Positions 9,092 through 17,949 of a stretch of 64,000 nt of DNA are shown in pieces. Numbering within the stretch: position 1 is the first letter of the stretch; every line of letters starts with the position of its first letter. A program made the translations under genes and the position numbers. Source of the DNA: Falsiroseomonas sp051433195 (GTDB lineage Bacteria; Pseudomonadota; Alphaproteobacteria; Acetobacterales; Acetobacteraceae); contig NZ_JBHMFT010000018.1 in the NCBI RefSeq assembly GCF_051433195.1, positions 1 through 64,000 of the forward strand, given 5' to 3'. A model generated the notes under the pieces. The model made no database searches and was not told the DNA's origin. It saw nothing but the letters and a program-made list of their open reading frames with translations.

Positions 9092-10189
9092 TCACTCCGC
9101 AGCCTGGGAGGCGGAAGAAGAGGCCGCTGCGGCATAAGCGGGCAGCAGGGCCAGAAGTTGCCGAGCCGCCGTGAACTGGCCGGCCCGCGCGCGGCACCGG
9201 GCGGTAAGCGCCTCGCGCCGCGCCGGGTCCTGGGCGAGTCCGTTGACGGCGGCGGCCAAGGCATCTGGATTCGCGGAATCCACGAGCAGCGCCGCATCCG
9301 ACCAGATCTCGCGATAGGTCGGGATGTCCGCCAGCACGAGCGCCGCGCCGGCCTGCGCGGCCTCCAGCGCCGCGAGACCGAAGGGTTCATAGCGCGACGG
9401 AGATGCGAAGATGGCGGCCTGGCGCATCAGCGTCCGCGTCGCCCCGTGCGACAACGAACCCAGCGCCTCCGCGTGGCGAAAGACGAAGTGCTGGCCATTT
9501 TCACCCCGGCAGCCGCCGGCAGCCCGCACAGGCCAGGCCATCCCAGCCGCCGCCGCATCCAGCAGCGCGGCATTCTTGCCCTCGTCCCACCAGCGCGCCG
9601 CGGCGAACACGAAGCGGCCGTGCGGTGACGGGCCAGGGTCCGGCTCCGCCGCATTGGGAGCCACTCCGATGGTGCGCGTCAGCCCGTAGGCGTCACGCAG
9701 CGCGGCGGCATGGCTGGCGCTGGGCGCCAGCACCACATCGGCCCGCGCGAGGCCCTCTGCATTCAGCGCCTGCTGCCAGGCCCACTCCGCCGGCAGCGCC
9801 GTGCCGCGCATCGCCTGCCACCAGGTCACGACGCAGGAATGCGAAACGACCACCAACGGCAGGCCAGTACGCAGGCCGGCTGCCTGCGAGGGCAGGTTGA
9901 GATGCAGCAGGTCGCAGCCCTCGCGCTGCGCCTGCTCCTCCAGCAACGCGGGAACGCCGGCCAGGGCGGCCGCATCCGGCGCCATCCAGTCCAGCGGCCC
10001 GTCCAGCAGGCGGAGTCGGGTCCGCGGCAGATCAGCAAGCTCCGCCACCTGGTCCGCGCGTGGCGGTGGGCCGAGGCACGCAAGCAGCACCTCCACGCCC
10101 GCACCGTTCAGGCTGCGGCACAGATCGATGCCATAGCGCCAGACACCGCCGACGGCATCGACCGTCATCAGCACCCGGCGCGGTATCAC
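9092..10189 (-). CDS. Glycosyltransferase family 4
   Basis: This 365-residue GT-B enzyme has the N-terminal glycine-rich strand DAVGGVWRYGIDL and a middle segment VVSHSCVVTWW. The C-terminal GT4 signature EPFGLAALEAAQAGAA carries the E-x7-E pair that holds the donor nucleotide sugar. The domain is complete apart from a short Ala/Ser-rich tail. The start overlaps the stop of the upstream fusion gene as ATGA. A transfer of a hexose or pentose to a glycan intermediate is likely; no polymerase or flippase is in the operon. Confidence 0.85.
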   Translation of the reverse strand: MIPRRVLMTVDAVGGVWRYGIDLCRSLNGAGVEVLLACLGPPPRADQVAELADLPRTRLRLLDGPLDWMAPDAAALAGVPALLEEQAQREGCDLLHLNLPSQAAGLRTGLPLVVVSHSCVVTWWQAMRGTALPAEWAWQQALNAEGLARADVVLAPSASHAAALRDAYGLTRTIGVAPNAAEPDPGPSPHGRFVFAAARWWDEGKNAALLDAAAAGMAWPVRAAGGCRGENGQHFVFRHAEALGSLSHGATRTLMRQAAIFASPSRYEPFGLAALEAAQAGAALVLADIPTYREIWSDAALLVDSANPDALAAAVNGLAQDPARREALTARCRARAGQFTAARQLLALLPAYAAAASSSASQAAE

Positions 10190-12186
10190 GCGATCAGCCG
10201 CGCCGGTTCGCGCCGCGGCGTGTGGCGTGTGCCGAGCCAGGCGTGGAGATCCGCGATGCCGCGCCGCCAGCCGATGCGCGCGGCCCAGCCGGTCGCGGCG
10301 CTGAGCTTCGCGGTGTCGGCGACGAAATAGGCCTGATCGCCCTGGCGCGTGCCGCTGAACGACACCGCCGGCTCATGCCCGACCAGGCGGGCGATCTCCC
10401 GCAGCACCATGCGCAGGCTGACGCTGTTCGCCGGGCCACCGCCGAGGTTGAAGGCCTGGCCCTGCACCTGGTCGATATCGGCCAGCAGCGCGCGATAGGC
10501 GGCGACGGCGTCATCCACATGCAGGATGTCACGCACCTGCTTGCCGTCGCCATAGATGGTGATGGGCTCGCCGCGCAGCGCGCGGATGAGGAAATGCGCG
10601 ACCCAGCCCTGGTCCTCCGTGCCGAACTGCCGCGGCCCGTAGATGCAGCTCATCCGCAGCACGGCGGTCGGCAGGCCGAAGGATTTGGCATAGTCCAGCA
10701 CATACTGGTCCGCGACACCCTTCGAGCAGCCATAGGGCGTGCAGAAATCCAGCGGCCGCGCCTCCCCGATGCCCTGCGCGGCAACGGCGTTGTCGGCGGG
10801 AACGTAGCGGTCGTCATGCTCGATCATCTCGAGGTCGGCGAGGTTTCCGTAGACCTTGTTGGTGGAAGCGAAGATCACCGGCGTGCGGCGGCCGGAGCGT
10901 CGTACCGCCTCCAGGAGGTTCAGCGTGCCGCGGGCGTTCACCTCGAAATCCGCGACTGGCGCCTCGAGGCTCGTGGTCACCGCCACCTGGGCTGCGAGGT
11001 GGAAGACGGCACCGGCATCGGCCAGGATCTCGCGCATCACCGGCTCGTCGCGTATGTCGGCCGGGTGCCAGGATACGCGCGCGCCGTGGCGGTCCTTCAG
11101 CCAGGCGAGGTTCTGCTCGACGCCCGGGCGGCTGAGATTGTCCAGCAGCACGACGTCGTGGCCATCGCGCAGGAAGCTTTCCGCCAGGTTGCTGCCGATG
11201 AAGCCGGCGCCGCCCGCGATCAGCATGGGATGCGCCGACTGCGTCAGGCGCGGTGCCGCCAGTTGCAGCGTGCTGGCGACGGACTCGACCCCGCCCCTCG
11301 TCAGCAGGCGGGCCAGCAGCTTCGGATACCCCGCCGTGTCCACGACGCCCATGTGGTAGTGGCGCTGGTCGAAGCGCAGGCCTTCCTGTACCGGCACCGT
11401 ATCCGCGATGTCCTGCCAGCCATACCAGTACAGCCGTTCCGCCGGTGCCGACAGCGCATCCAGGAAGCCGCGCGCCTGTTCCGCGCCGTCGTGACGCCAG
11501 GTGGCGTAGCCGGCCTCCGTGATCCAGATCTCGGCATGGGCGTTGAACCGGGCGGCAATCTCCCGCGCGCGGGCGATGAGGGACGGCCAGCCATCCCAGT
11601 TGCTGCGCGCGCTGTCCCAGGTGCCGGGGAAGCCGTGGATGCCGAGTGCGTCGACATGGGCCAGCACGCCGCGCTGGCCCATCAGTTCCAGCCAGTGTGG
11701 ATCGAAGGGGCAGGGACCGCCGAGCACCGTGCCGAAGCCGCGCTGCTTCGCCCAATAGGCCGCGGCGCCGATCATCTCGCTGAACAGCAGCCAGTCGCGG
11801 TCCTGGTGCCAGTCCCAGTCGAGCAGGTTGTTCGGCTCGTTCCACAGCTCGACGTGGCGGAAGTGCCGGCCGTAGCGGGTCAGGCTGTGATCGACGAAGT
11901 CCGCGTAGTCCTGCAGGCGGCGCGGCGCGCCGGATGCGGTGCCGGTGCGGGACAGCGACGGTGGCGTGTAGTGGATGCAGGGCAGCAGGTCGAAGCGCGC
12001 GCCGAGCTTCGGCAACAGCCAATCATACCAGGCCTCGCCGCCGTCCTTGTGATATTCCGCCCAGGACAGATGCGTGCGCAGGTAGCGCGCGCCGGTCGCG
12101 GCGATCGCGTCCACGGCCTGTTCGGTACGCGCGTACTCACCGGGCCTGAACCACTCGGCGAAGCCGAAGCCAGGAGGCGTGGTCAT
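10186..12186 (-). CDS. Fusion: clan GH-A glycosidase-like domain + NAD-dependent sugar epimerase
   Basis: This 666-residue cytoplasmic protein has no signal peptide. Residues 1-300 form a TIM-barrel glycosidase-like domain with the acid/base motif WNEPN (Glu117) and a nucleophile motif ITEAGY (Glu224), as in GH39/GH5 relatives. Residues 320-660 form an extended SDR with GGAGFIGSN (about 325-333), ASTNKVYG and the catalytic YGCSK, then IYGPRQFG. It is closest by eye to CDP-paratose/GalE-like epimerases. ATG 12186 overlaps the upstream stop (ATGA); the open frame to 12261 belongs to a shadow reading. A barrel that cuts or transfers sugar joined to an epimerase suggests a channelled step, but no reaction is proven. 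Confidence 0.85.
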   Translation of the reverse strand: MTTPPGFGFAEWFRPGEYARTEQAVDAIAATGARYLRTHLSWAEYHKDGGEAWYDWLLPKLGARFDLLPCIHYTPPSLSRTGTASGAPRRLQDYADFVDHSLTRYGRHFRHVELWNEPNNLLDWDWHQDRDWLLFSEMIGAAAYWAKQRGFGTVLGGPCPFDPHWLELMGQRGVLAHVDALGIHGFPGTWDSARSNWDGWPSLIARAREIAARFNAHAEIWITEAGYATWRHDGAEQARGFLDALSAPAERLYWYGWQDIADTVPVQEGLRFDQRHYHMGVVDTAGYPKLLARLLTRGGVESVASTLQLAAPRLTQSAHPMLIAGGAGFIGSNLAESFLRDGHDVVLLDNLSRPGVEQNLAWLKDRHGARVSWHPADIRDEPVMREILADAGAVFHLAAQVAVTTSLEAPVADFEVNARGTLNLLEAVRRSGRRTPVIFASTNKVYGNLADLEMIEHDDRYVPADNAVAAQGIGEARPLDFCTPYGCSKGVADQYVLDYAKSFGLPTAVLRMSCIYGPRQFGTEDQGWVAHFLIRALRGEPITIYGDGKQVRDILHVDDAVAAYRALLADIDQVQGQAFNLGGGPANSVSLRMVLREIARLVGHEPAVSFSGTRQGDQAYFVADTAKLSAATGWAARIGWRRGIADLHAWLGTRHTPRREPARLIA

Positions 12187-13286
12187 GCGACGAGGCCCCG
12201 TGCCTCGAGATGGCGGCGCATCTCCGCGTTGCGGTCCACCACCTTCTGCTGCGCCACCCAATCCGCCAGTTCCCCCAGCGAATCCTCCAGCGCGTGCCGC
12301 GGCGCGAAGCCCAGAAGGTCCCGCGCGCGGGAGATGTCGGCGAAGCAGTTGCGGATGTCGCCGATGCGCGCCTTGTGCATGATCTCGGGCTCCAGCTCCC
12401 GCCCCATGGCGCGCGCCACCATCCGCGCCACCTCGCTGATGGTGTAGGCGTGGCCGCTGCCGATGTTGATGGTGGTGTCGCGCAGCCCCGGCACATCCAG
12501 CGCCAGGCGGAAGGCGCGCGCCACGTCGCGCACATGCACGAAGTCGCGGCGCTGCTCGCCATCCTCGAAGATCGTCGGCGCCTCGCCGCTGGCGACGCGG
12601 GAGGAGAAGTTGGCCAGCACGCCGGTGTAGGGATTGGACAGCGCCTGGCCCGGCCCGAACACGTTGAACAGCCGCAGCGCCACCGCGTCCCGCCGGTAGG
12701 CGCGGCCGAAGATCAGCACCGCCTGTTCCTGGAAGAATTTCGTCAACGCGTAGATGGAGGCAAGGTCCACCGGCTTCGTCTCATCCGTCGCCACCGGCGA
12801 CAGCGCCTCGCCCTGCGGCGTCGACAGGCTCCAGCGCCCTTCGGCGATCTGCTGCGGGCCGCGACGGGCATCGTCCACGGCGCGGCCATCCGGCGTGCGG
12901 TAGCGGCCCTCGCCATAGACGCTCATCGAGGATGCCACGACGATACGCTGCACGGGCCGGTCGATCATCGCCTCCAGCAGCACCGCGGTGCCGGTGTCGT
13001 TGGTGCTGACGTAGCGCTCGATCTCGTACATGCTCTGCCCGACGCCGACCTCGGCCGCCAGGTGCACCACGCCATCGATGCCCTCCAGCGCCGCGCGCAC
13101 CGCCGCCGCGTCCCGCACGTCACCGCGCCGCAGTTCCACGCCGTGCAGGTCCACCGGCTGGTCCGGGCCGTGCACCTGGTCAATCAGCGAGTCGAGCACG
13201 CGGACCTGGTGCCCGTGCTCGATCAGCTCGCGGCAGACCTCGCGGCCGATGAAGCCGGCGCCGCCGGTGACGAGGGTGCTGGGCAA
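12183..13286 (-). CDS. dTDP-L-rhamnose 4-epimerase-like NAD-dependent epimerase
   Basis: This extended SDR has 367 residues, GGAGFIG at residue 8 onward, AAEVGVGQSMYEI, SSMSVYGEG and the catalytic YALTK. The segments LFNVFGPGQALSNPYTG and FEDGEQRRDFVHVRDVA are typical of the dTDP-L-rhamnose 4-epimerase group, which makes dTDP-6-deoxy-L-talose. The start is TTG 13286, with AGGAG eight to nine bases upstream. This makes it overlap the 3' end of the upstream oxidoreductase gene by 64 bases. No ATG fits before the NAD site. The exact sugar is inferred from family likeness only. Confidence 0.8.
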   Translation of the reverse strand: MPSTLVTGGAGFIGREVCRELIEHGHQVRVLDSLIDQVHGPDQPVDLHGVELRRGDVRDAAAVRAALEGIDGVVHLAAEVGVGQSMYEIERYVSTNDTGTAVLLEAMIDRPVQRIVVASSMSVYGEGRYRTPDGRAVDDARRGPQQIAEGRWSLSTPQGEALSPVATDETKPVDLASIYALTKFFQEQAVLIFGRAYRRDAVALRLFNVFGPGQALSNPYTGVLANFSSRVASGEAPTIFEDGEQRRDFVHVRDVARAFRLALDVPGLRDTTINIGSGHAYTISEVARMVARAMGRELEPEIMHKARIGDIRNCFADISRARDLLGFAPRHALEDSLGELADWVAQQKVVDRNAEMRRHLEARGLVA

Positions 13287-14314
13287 GATCGTGGCTCCTG
13301 TCCTGTGCTGGCGTGGATGCGGTCAAGACCGCTGGCATAGATGCGGTCGAGCACCGTGGCGACGTCGACGAAATGCAACGCGGCGGCGTCGAACCGGTTC
13401 GACCGCGCAAGCCGCGTCGCCCATTCCACCGCGGTGCGACCGCCCCACTCATCGGGCGGGACGGCCAGGGTCTCGGAAGACGTGCCGCGGAACAGGGCCG
13501 CCTCGAAGTCATAGAAGGACCCGGCGACATTGCGGAAGGCCGCGCCACCCTCGGTGCCGTAGAACTCGGCGGAGATCGCCGCATCGCGTCCCGCATGCAG
13601 CCACCAGGAACAGGCCAGCCGCAGCACGGTGCCGGATTCCAGCGTGATCGTGGCCAGCGCGAAATCCTCGACCTGCGCCGCGTCGCGCGGCAGCGGCATG
13701 CCCTTGGCGAAGACCCGGCCGGACACATCGGCGACCGCCGGGAAGTCCAGCGCCCACAGCGCGAGGTCGACCAGATGCACGCCGAGGTCCATCAGGCAGC
13801 CGCCGCCGGATTGCGCACGATCCTTGAACCACGGCTTGTCCGGTCCGTAGGCGTTGTGGAACACGAGGTCCACCGCATGCACCTGGCCCAGCGCACCTTC
13901 GCGCAGCTTCGCACGGATGCGGCGCATCGCCTCCGTCGCGCGGTAGGACAGATCCACGCCGAGCAGGCGGTCCGCCTGCCGCGCCGCCTCCACCACGCCG
14001 CGCACCTCCGCGGCGCTGCGGCCGAGCGGCTTCTGGCAGAACACCGCGACCCCCTTCCGTAGTGCTGCGATGGATTGCGGCGCGTGCAGGGCGGAGGGTG
14101 TCGCGATGACCACGCCATCGAGGCCGAGCGCCAGCAATCCGTCCAGCCCTGCGACGCAGGCCGCACCCGGCGCGACCGCGCGGGCGGCGTCCGCCATCTC
14201 CGGCACCGGGTCGGCGATCCCGACGATCTCGGCGATGCCCGCATGGGCGATCGCCTGCATGCGGTGCCGGCCGATCCAGCCGACGCCGAGAAAGCCGAGG
14301 CGCGGCGGCCTCAT
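13223..14314 (-). CDS. Gfo/Idh/MocA-family oxidoreductase
   Basis: This 363-residue NAD(P)-dependent dehydrogenase has the dinucleotide site GFLGVGWIGRH at the N-terminus and the family's EKP segment as QKPLG (Lys kept). The C-terminal alpha/beta domain begins at about residue 120, with GGGCLMDLGVHLVDLA. The family oxidises or reduces a sugar hydroxyl, often at C3 of a nucleotide sugar. The last 20 or so residues are Ala/Ser/Pro-rich and lie in the overlap with the next gene, so they are probably not structural. The start overlaps the stop of the upstream dehydrogenase as ATGA. Confidence 0.85.
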   Translation of the reverse strand: MRPPRLGFLGVGWIGRHRMQAIAHAGIAEIVGIADPVPEMADAARAVAPGAACVAGLDGLLALGLDGVVIATPSALHAPQSIAALRKGVAVFCQKPLGRSAAEVRGVVEAARQADRLLGVDLSYRATEAMRRIRAKLREGALGQVHAVDLVFHNAYGPDKPWFKDRAQSGGGCLMDLGVHLVDLALWALDFPAVADVSGRVFAKGMPLPRDAAQVEDFALATITLESGTVLRLACSWWLHAGRDAAISAEFYGTEGGAAFRNVAGSFYDFEAALFRGTSSETLAVPPDEWGGRTAVEWATRLARSNRFDAAALHFVDVATVLDRIYASGLDRIHASTGQEPRSCPAPSSPAAPASSAARSAAS

Positions 14315-15264
14315 GGAATCACCAGGGCCTTCAGGAAACCATCCGGCCGGTCCCGCGTCGCATCCAGCGCCGCGCCGAGTTGCGCCAGCGGAAAGCGGTG
14401 GGTGTAGAGCGGCGCGGGATCGAGCCGGCCAAAGGCGACGGCCGCCACCGCCTCCCGCATCCCGCGCAGGTATTCCGCCGGGTCGCGCTCATGCGCGTTC
14501 ACCACGTCCAGCCCGCGCCAGTTCCAGAGCTGCATGTTCACCTGGCGCGGGCCGTCCTGGTGGTAGGCGGCGATCACCAGGCGGCCGCGCACCCGGGTCA
14601 GCTCTCCGGCGAGGTCCAATGGCCATTGCTTGCCGACGGCCTCGATCACGCGCTCGCAGAATTCGCCGCCGGTCAGCGCACGCACCTGGTCGATGATGGC
14701 GTTGTGATCCTCCAGCGCGATGGTCTCGGCCGCGCCCATGCGTCGGGCAACGTCAAGTGAGAAGGCACGGCGGGAGATGGCGATGACGCGGGCGCCGGCA
14801 TCCGTCGCCAGCCGCGTCAGCAGCGCGCCGAGGAAGCCGATGCCGATGATGGCGACGGTCTGGCCGGACCTGATCTCCGCGCGGCGGAAGATGTTCATCG
14901 CACAGCCCAGCGGCTCGCCGGGGAAGGGCTGGCCCGCCAGGCTTTCGGGCAGGCGCACGGCCTGGTCCGCGGGGCCGCAATCGTAGGCGGCGTAGCTGCG
15001 CCCGAACAGCGTCGCCACGCGGTCGCCGGGTGCCAGGTCCCGCACCTCGGGCCCCACCGCATCGACCACGCCCCAGCCCTCGTGGCCAAGCCCGCCCGGT
15101 TCGGTCGGGAAGCGCATCCACTCCGGCCCGGCCCAGGGCGTGAGGTTGGAGGCGCAGACGCCGCAGCCTTCCAGCCGCACGCGGATCTCGCCCGGCCCAG
15201 GCTCCGGCCGCGGAACCGGCGCCACGTGCAGCGCGCCCGGCCCGGTCAGGATCGCGGCAGGCAT
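14311..15264 (-). CDS. Zinc-type MDR alcohol dehydrogenase-like protein
   Basis: This 317-residue medium-chain dehydrogenase has the catalytic-zinc cysteine in CGVCASN and the GHE motif in GGLGHEGWG. The NAD(P) site is around IIGIGFLGALL. The four-cysteine structural zinc lobe of classical ADH is absent. The long open frame to 15624 includes a non-coding extension; ATG 15264 starts at the family N-terminus (MPAAILTGPG). It is the first gene of the glycan operon and its stop overlaps the next start, so it likely oxidises or reduces a sugar or polyol in the same pathway. The promoter should lie in 15265-15488. Confidence 0.8.
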   Translation of the reverse strand: MPAAILTGPGALHVAPVPRPEPGPGEIRVRLEGCGVCASNLTPWAGPEWMRFPTEPGGLGHEGWGVVDAVGPEVRDLAPGDRVATLFGRSYAAYDCGPADQAVRLPESLAGQPFPGEPLGCAMNIFRRAEIRSGQTVAIIGIGFLGALLTRLATDAGARVIAISRRAFSLDVARRMGAAETIALEDHNAIIDQVRALTGGEFCERVIEAVGKQWPLDLAGELTRVRGRLVIAAYHQDGPRQVNMQLWNWRGLDVVNAHERDPAEYLRGMREAVAAVAFGRLDPAPLYTHRFPLAQLGAALDATRDRPDGFLKALVIP

Positions 15265-15488
15265 GTCCAGGGCGGGGGCGATGTGCAACGGCGTGATCCT
15301 GATGAGGCGCCGCGGGGCGCGTGTGTCCGGAACCGTGACAACGGAAGGCGCCCGGCAAAGTTTCAACGGAGCGGCGTCCGCACGCGGCACCTTGGAAGCG
15401 GCCCCGGCTGCGCCTATTTTCGGGAAAGTTGAACCTCCCCCACGGGTCGCCGGAGCGTCCCGCCATCTGGAATCCGGCATCCGCACGC

Positions 15489-16367
15489 ATGACCGAAACC
15501 AGCCCGCCTGCCGACCCGCCGCCTCGCCTGAAGGACCGGCTCCGCCGCACCGGTGCCGCCGTGCAGGGGCTGCTGGTGGAACTGCGCCGGCCGATCGCAC
15601 CGGCGCCTGTCCCCGCCGGCCCACCGCGGGCCGAGGCCGGGACTCTGCGTGTCGCCTCCTACAACATCCACAAATGCGTCGGCACGGACCGCCGCTTCGA
15701 CCCCGCCCGTACCGCGGCCGTCATCGCCGAACTCGGCGCGGACGTGGTGGCGGTGCAGGAGGCGGACCGCCGCTTCGGTCGCCGCACCGGCCTGCTGGAT
15801 GCCGCGGCGCTGGAACGCGAGACGGGGCTGGCGCCGCTGCCGGTCTCGGACCTGCCGGATGGCCATGGCTGGCACGGCAACGCCCTGCTGGTGCGCCCCG
15901 GCACCCCGGCCCGCATCCGCCGCCTGGCCCTGCCGGGGGCGGAACCACGCGGCGCCCTGGTGGCGGAGCTGGACCTGCCGGCCGGGCGGCTGCGCGTGGT
16001 GGCGGCGCATCTCGGGCTGCTGCGCCGCAGCCGCCGGCAGCAGGCCGTCGCCATCCTGCGCGCCCTGGCCGAGGATGAAGGGGAGGTGCCGACCCTTTTG
16101 CTCGGCGACCTGAACGAGTGGCGGCCCGGCACGCGATCCTCGCTCCGCGCCTTCGAGCCGTATTTCGGCCCGGTGAACCACGGCCCGCCCAGCTTCCCCG
16201 CCCGCCTGCCGGTGCTGGCGCTGGACCGCATCCTGGGCTGGCCGCGCGGCCTGGTGGGGAACGTCGTGGCGCATGACAGCCTGCTGGCGCGCGTCGCCTC
16301 CGACCACCTGCCGCTGACCGCCTGCGTGCGGCTCGGCCTGCCCGCCGCGGTGGAAGCGGCGGCCTGA
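15489..16367 (+). CDS. Endonuclease/exonuclease/phosphatase (EEP) family protein
   Basis: This 292-residue protein carries the EEP fold motifs in order: SYNIHKCVG (Asn), VVAVQEAD (metal Glu), LRVVAAHLGL (His), LLGDLNEW (Asp, Asn) and VASDHLPL (Asp-His). All catalytic positions are present. The family includes Mg2+-dependent nucleases and phosphodiesterases. Placement four genes away from nucleic-acid genes but directly before a phospholipase D-type cardiolipin synthase is a known pairing and favours a phospholipid-related role. ATG 15489 was chosen over an in-frame ATG at 15429, which reads Pro-rich residues without a domain match. Confidence 0.8.
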   Translation: MTETSPPADPPPRLKDRLRRTGAAVQGLLVELRRPIAPAPVPAGPPRAEAGTLRVASYNIHKCVGTDRRFDPARTAAVIAELGADVVAVQEADRRFGRRTGLLDAAALERETGLAPLPVSDLPDGHGWHGNALLVRPGTPARIRRLALPGAEPRGALVAELDLPAGRLRVVAAHLGLLRRSRRQQAVAILRALAEDEGEVPTLLLGDLNEWRPGTRSSLRAFEPYFGPVNHGPPSFPARLPVLALDRILGWPRGLVGNVVAHDSLLARVASDHLPLTACVRLGLPAAVEAAA

Positions 16368-16467
16368 CCGGAACGGTCACAGCCGCGCGGCCGGCCCGAA
16401 CCCATCCCTGTCCCCGGCCGTTGTGCGGCGAGCGCCGGATCGCCATCTCCGGACGGTGAGGAGCGGC

Positions 16468-17949
16468 ATGTCCCAGACCCTGTTCCCCGACGACATGACG
16501 GAGCTGGAGCAGGGCGTCCGATCCACGCTGGCGCGCCTGGGCACGGAGGCCGGCGCGGCGCTGGTGCCGGAGGGGCTGGACGCCTACGCCGTGCGTGTCG
16601 CCACCGCCCGCGCCGCCGGCCGCACGCTGGACCTGCAATACTACATGTGGCGCGGCGACGTGACCGGCCGCCTGCTGGCCTGCGAGGTGCTGGACGCCGC
16701 CGACCGCGGCGTGCAGGTCCGGCTGCTGCTGGACGATGCCTATGCGCTGGGGCGGGAACGCGTGCTGTCGGCACTCGATGCCCATCCGGCCATCGAGGTG
16801 CGGCTGTTCAACGGCACGCGCTGGCGCCTGTTCGGCCGCTGGGGCTTCCTGCTCGAGATGGCCTTCGGCGGCTGGCACCTGAACCGGCGCATGCACAACA
16901 AGTCCTGGATCGCCGATGGGCGCGTCGCCATCGTCGGCGGCCGCAACCTGGGCGACGAGTATTTCGGCGCGGAGGGTGGGGAATTCCTGTTCCGCGACCT
17001 CGACATCGTGCTGGCCGGCGCCGCGGCCTCCGGCGCCACGCGGGTGTTCGAGCAATACTGGCGCAGCAAGCTGGCACGCCCGGCGGCGCTGGTCAGCCCG
17101 AGCACGGAAGCCGGTGGCGGCCTGCCGCAACTGCGAAAGGACCTGGCGGCCGCTTCGGGCCAGCCCGAGGCGCGGCGCTACCTGGAGCATCTGGGGCAGG
17201 TGCAGCAGGCGGCGCGGCAGATGGCGCGCGGCATGGTGGGCCTGGCGCGCGGCGCCGTGCAGGTGGTGGCCGACCCGCCGGAAAAGGCGCGCCGAGGCCT
17301 CGCCGCCCGGCGCCGCGCCCGTGCCGCCGGCGGCATCGCGCCCGAGATCGCCGATGCGCTGCGGCGCGCCAAGCGGCAGGCATTGCTGATCTCGCCCTAC
17401 TTCGTGCCTGGCCGCGCCGGGCTCGCGCTGCTGCTGGATCTGGCGGCGCGCGGCGTGAAGGTTTCGGTGGTGACCAATTCGCTGGCGGCGACCGACGTGG
17501 TGGCGGTGCATGGCGGCTACACGCATTACCGCCACGCCCTGCTGCGCGCGGGGATCGAGCTGTACGAACTGCGGCCGAGCGGCGAGGACGAGAAGACCAG
17601 CGCCTTCGGGTCCCGCGGCGCCAGCCTGCACACCAAGGCCTTCGTGGTCGATGACGGGCCGGTCTTCGTCGGCTCCTTCAACCTCGACCCGCGCTCCGCC
17701 GCGCTGAACACGGAGATGGGCGCCTTCGTGCGGCATCCCGTGCTGGCGGAGGAGTTGCGGGCCGAACATGCCCGCCTGGCCGATCCTTTGCGAAGTTGGC
17801 GGCTGGGGCTGGAGGAGGGGCGGCTGACCTGGACGGCGGCCGGCGCCGATGGCCGGATGCGGACCCTGCGGCGGGAGCCGGAGGCCTCGCTGCGCCGCCG
17901 CGTGCTGGCCGGGCTGCTGCGGCTGCTGCCGATCGAGTCCCAGCTATAG
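16468..17949 (+). CDS. Phospholipase D-family, cardiolipin synthase-like
   Basis: This 493-residue protein has two HKD motifs, His143/Lys145 (HNKSWIADG, followed by IVGGRN) and His388/Lys390 (HTKAFVVDD, followed by VGSFN). This is the duplicated PLD active site that condenses or hydrolyses phosphatidyl groups. The N-terminal core contains DLQYYMW, and a basic Arg/Lys-rich stretch sits between the halves. No clear N-terminal membrane anchor is present. GAGGAG about eight bases before ATG 16468 fixes the start. It follows the EEP gene by about 100 bases, so the two are probably co-transcribed. Confidence 0.85.
   Translation: MSQTLFPDDMTELEQGVRSTLARLGTEAGAALVPEGLDAYAVRVATARAAGRTLDLQYYMWRGDVTGRLLACEVLDAADRGVQVRLLLDDAYALGRERVLSALDAHPAIEVRLFNGTRWRLFGRWGFLLEMAFGGWHLNRRMHNKSWIADGRVAIVGGRNLGDEYFGAEGGEFLFRDLDIVLAGAAASGATRVFEQYWRSKLARPAALVSPSTEAGGGLPQLRKDLAAASGQPEARRYLEHLGQVQQAARQMARGMVGLARGAVQVVADPPEKARRGLAARRRARAAGGIAPEIADALRRAKRQALLISPYFVPGRAGLALLLDLAARGVKVSVVTNSLAATDVVAVHGGYTHYRHALLRAGIELYELRPSGEDEKTSAFGSRGASLHTKAFVVDDGPVFVGSFNLDPRSAALNTEMGAFVRHPVLAEELRAEHARLADPLRSWRLGLEEGRLTWTAAGADGRMRTLRREPEASLRRRVLAGLLRLLPIESQL

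Noticed and set aside
10060..12447. Plus-strand frame of 795 codons opposite the glycan operon
   Set aside because: No family motif; it crosses the stop of one real gene and the start of another, so it is a GC-driven shadow.
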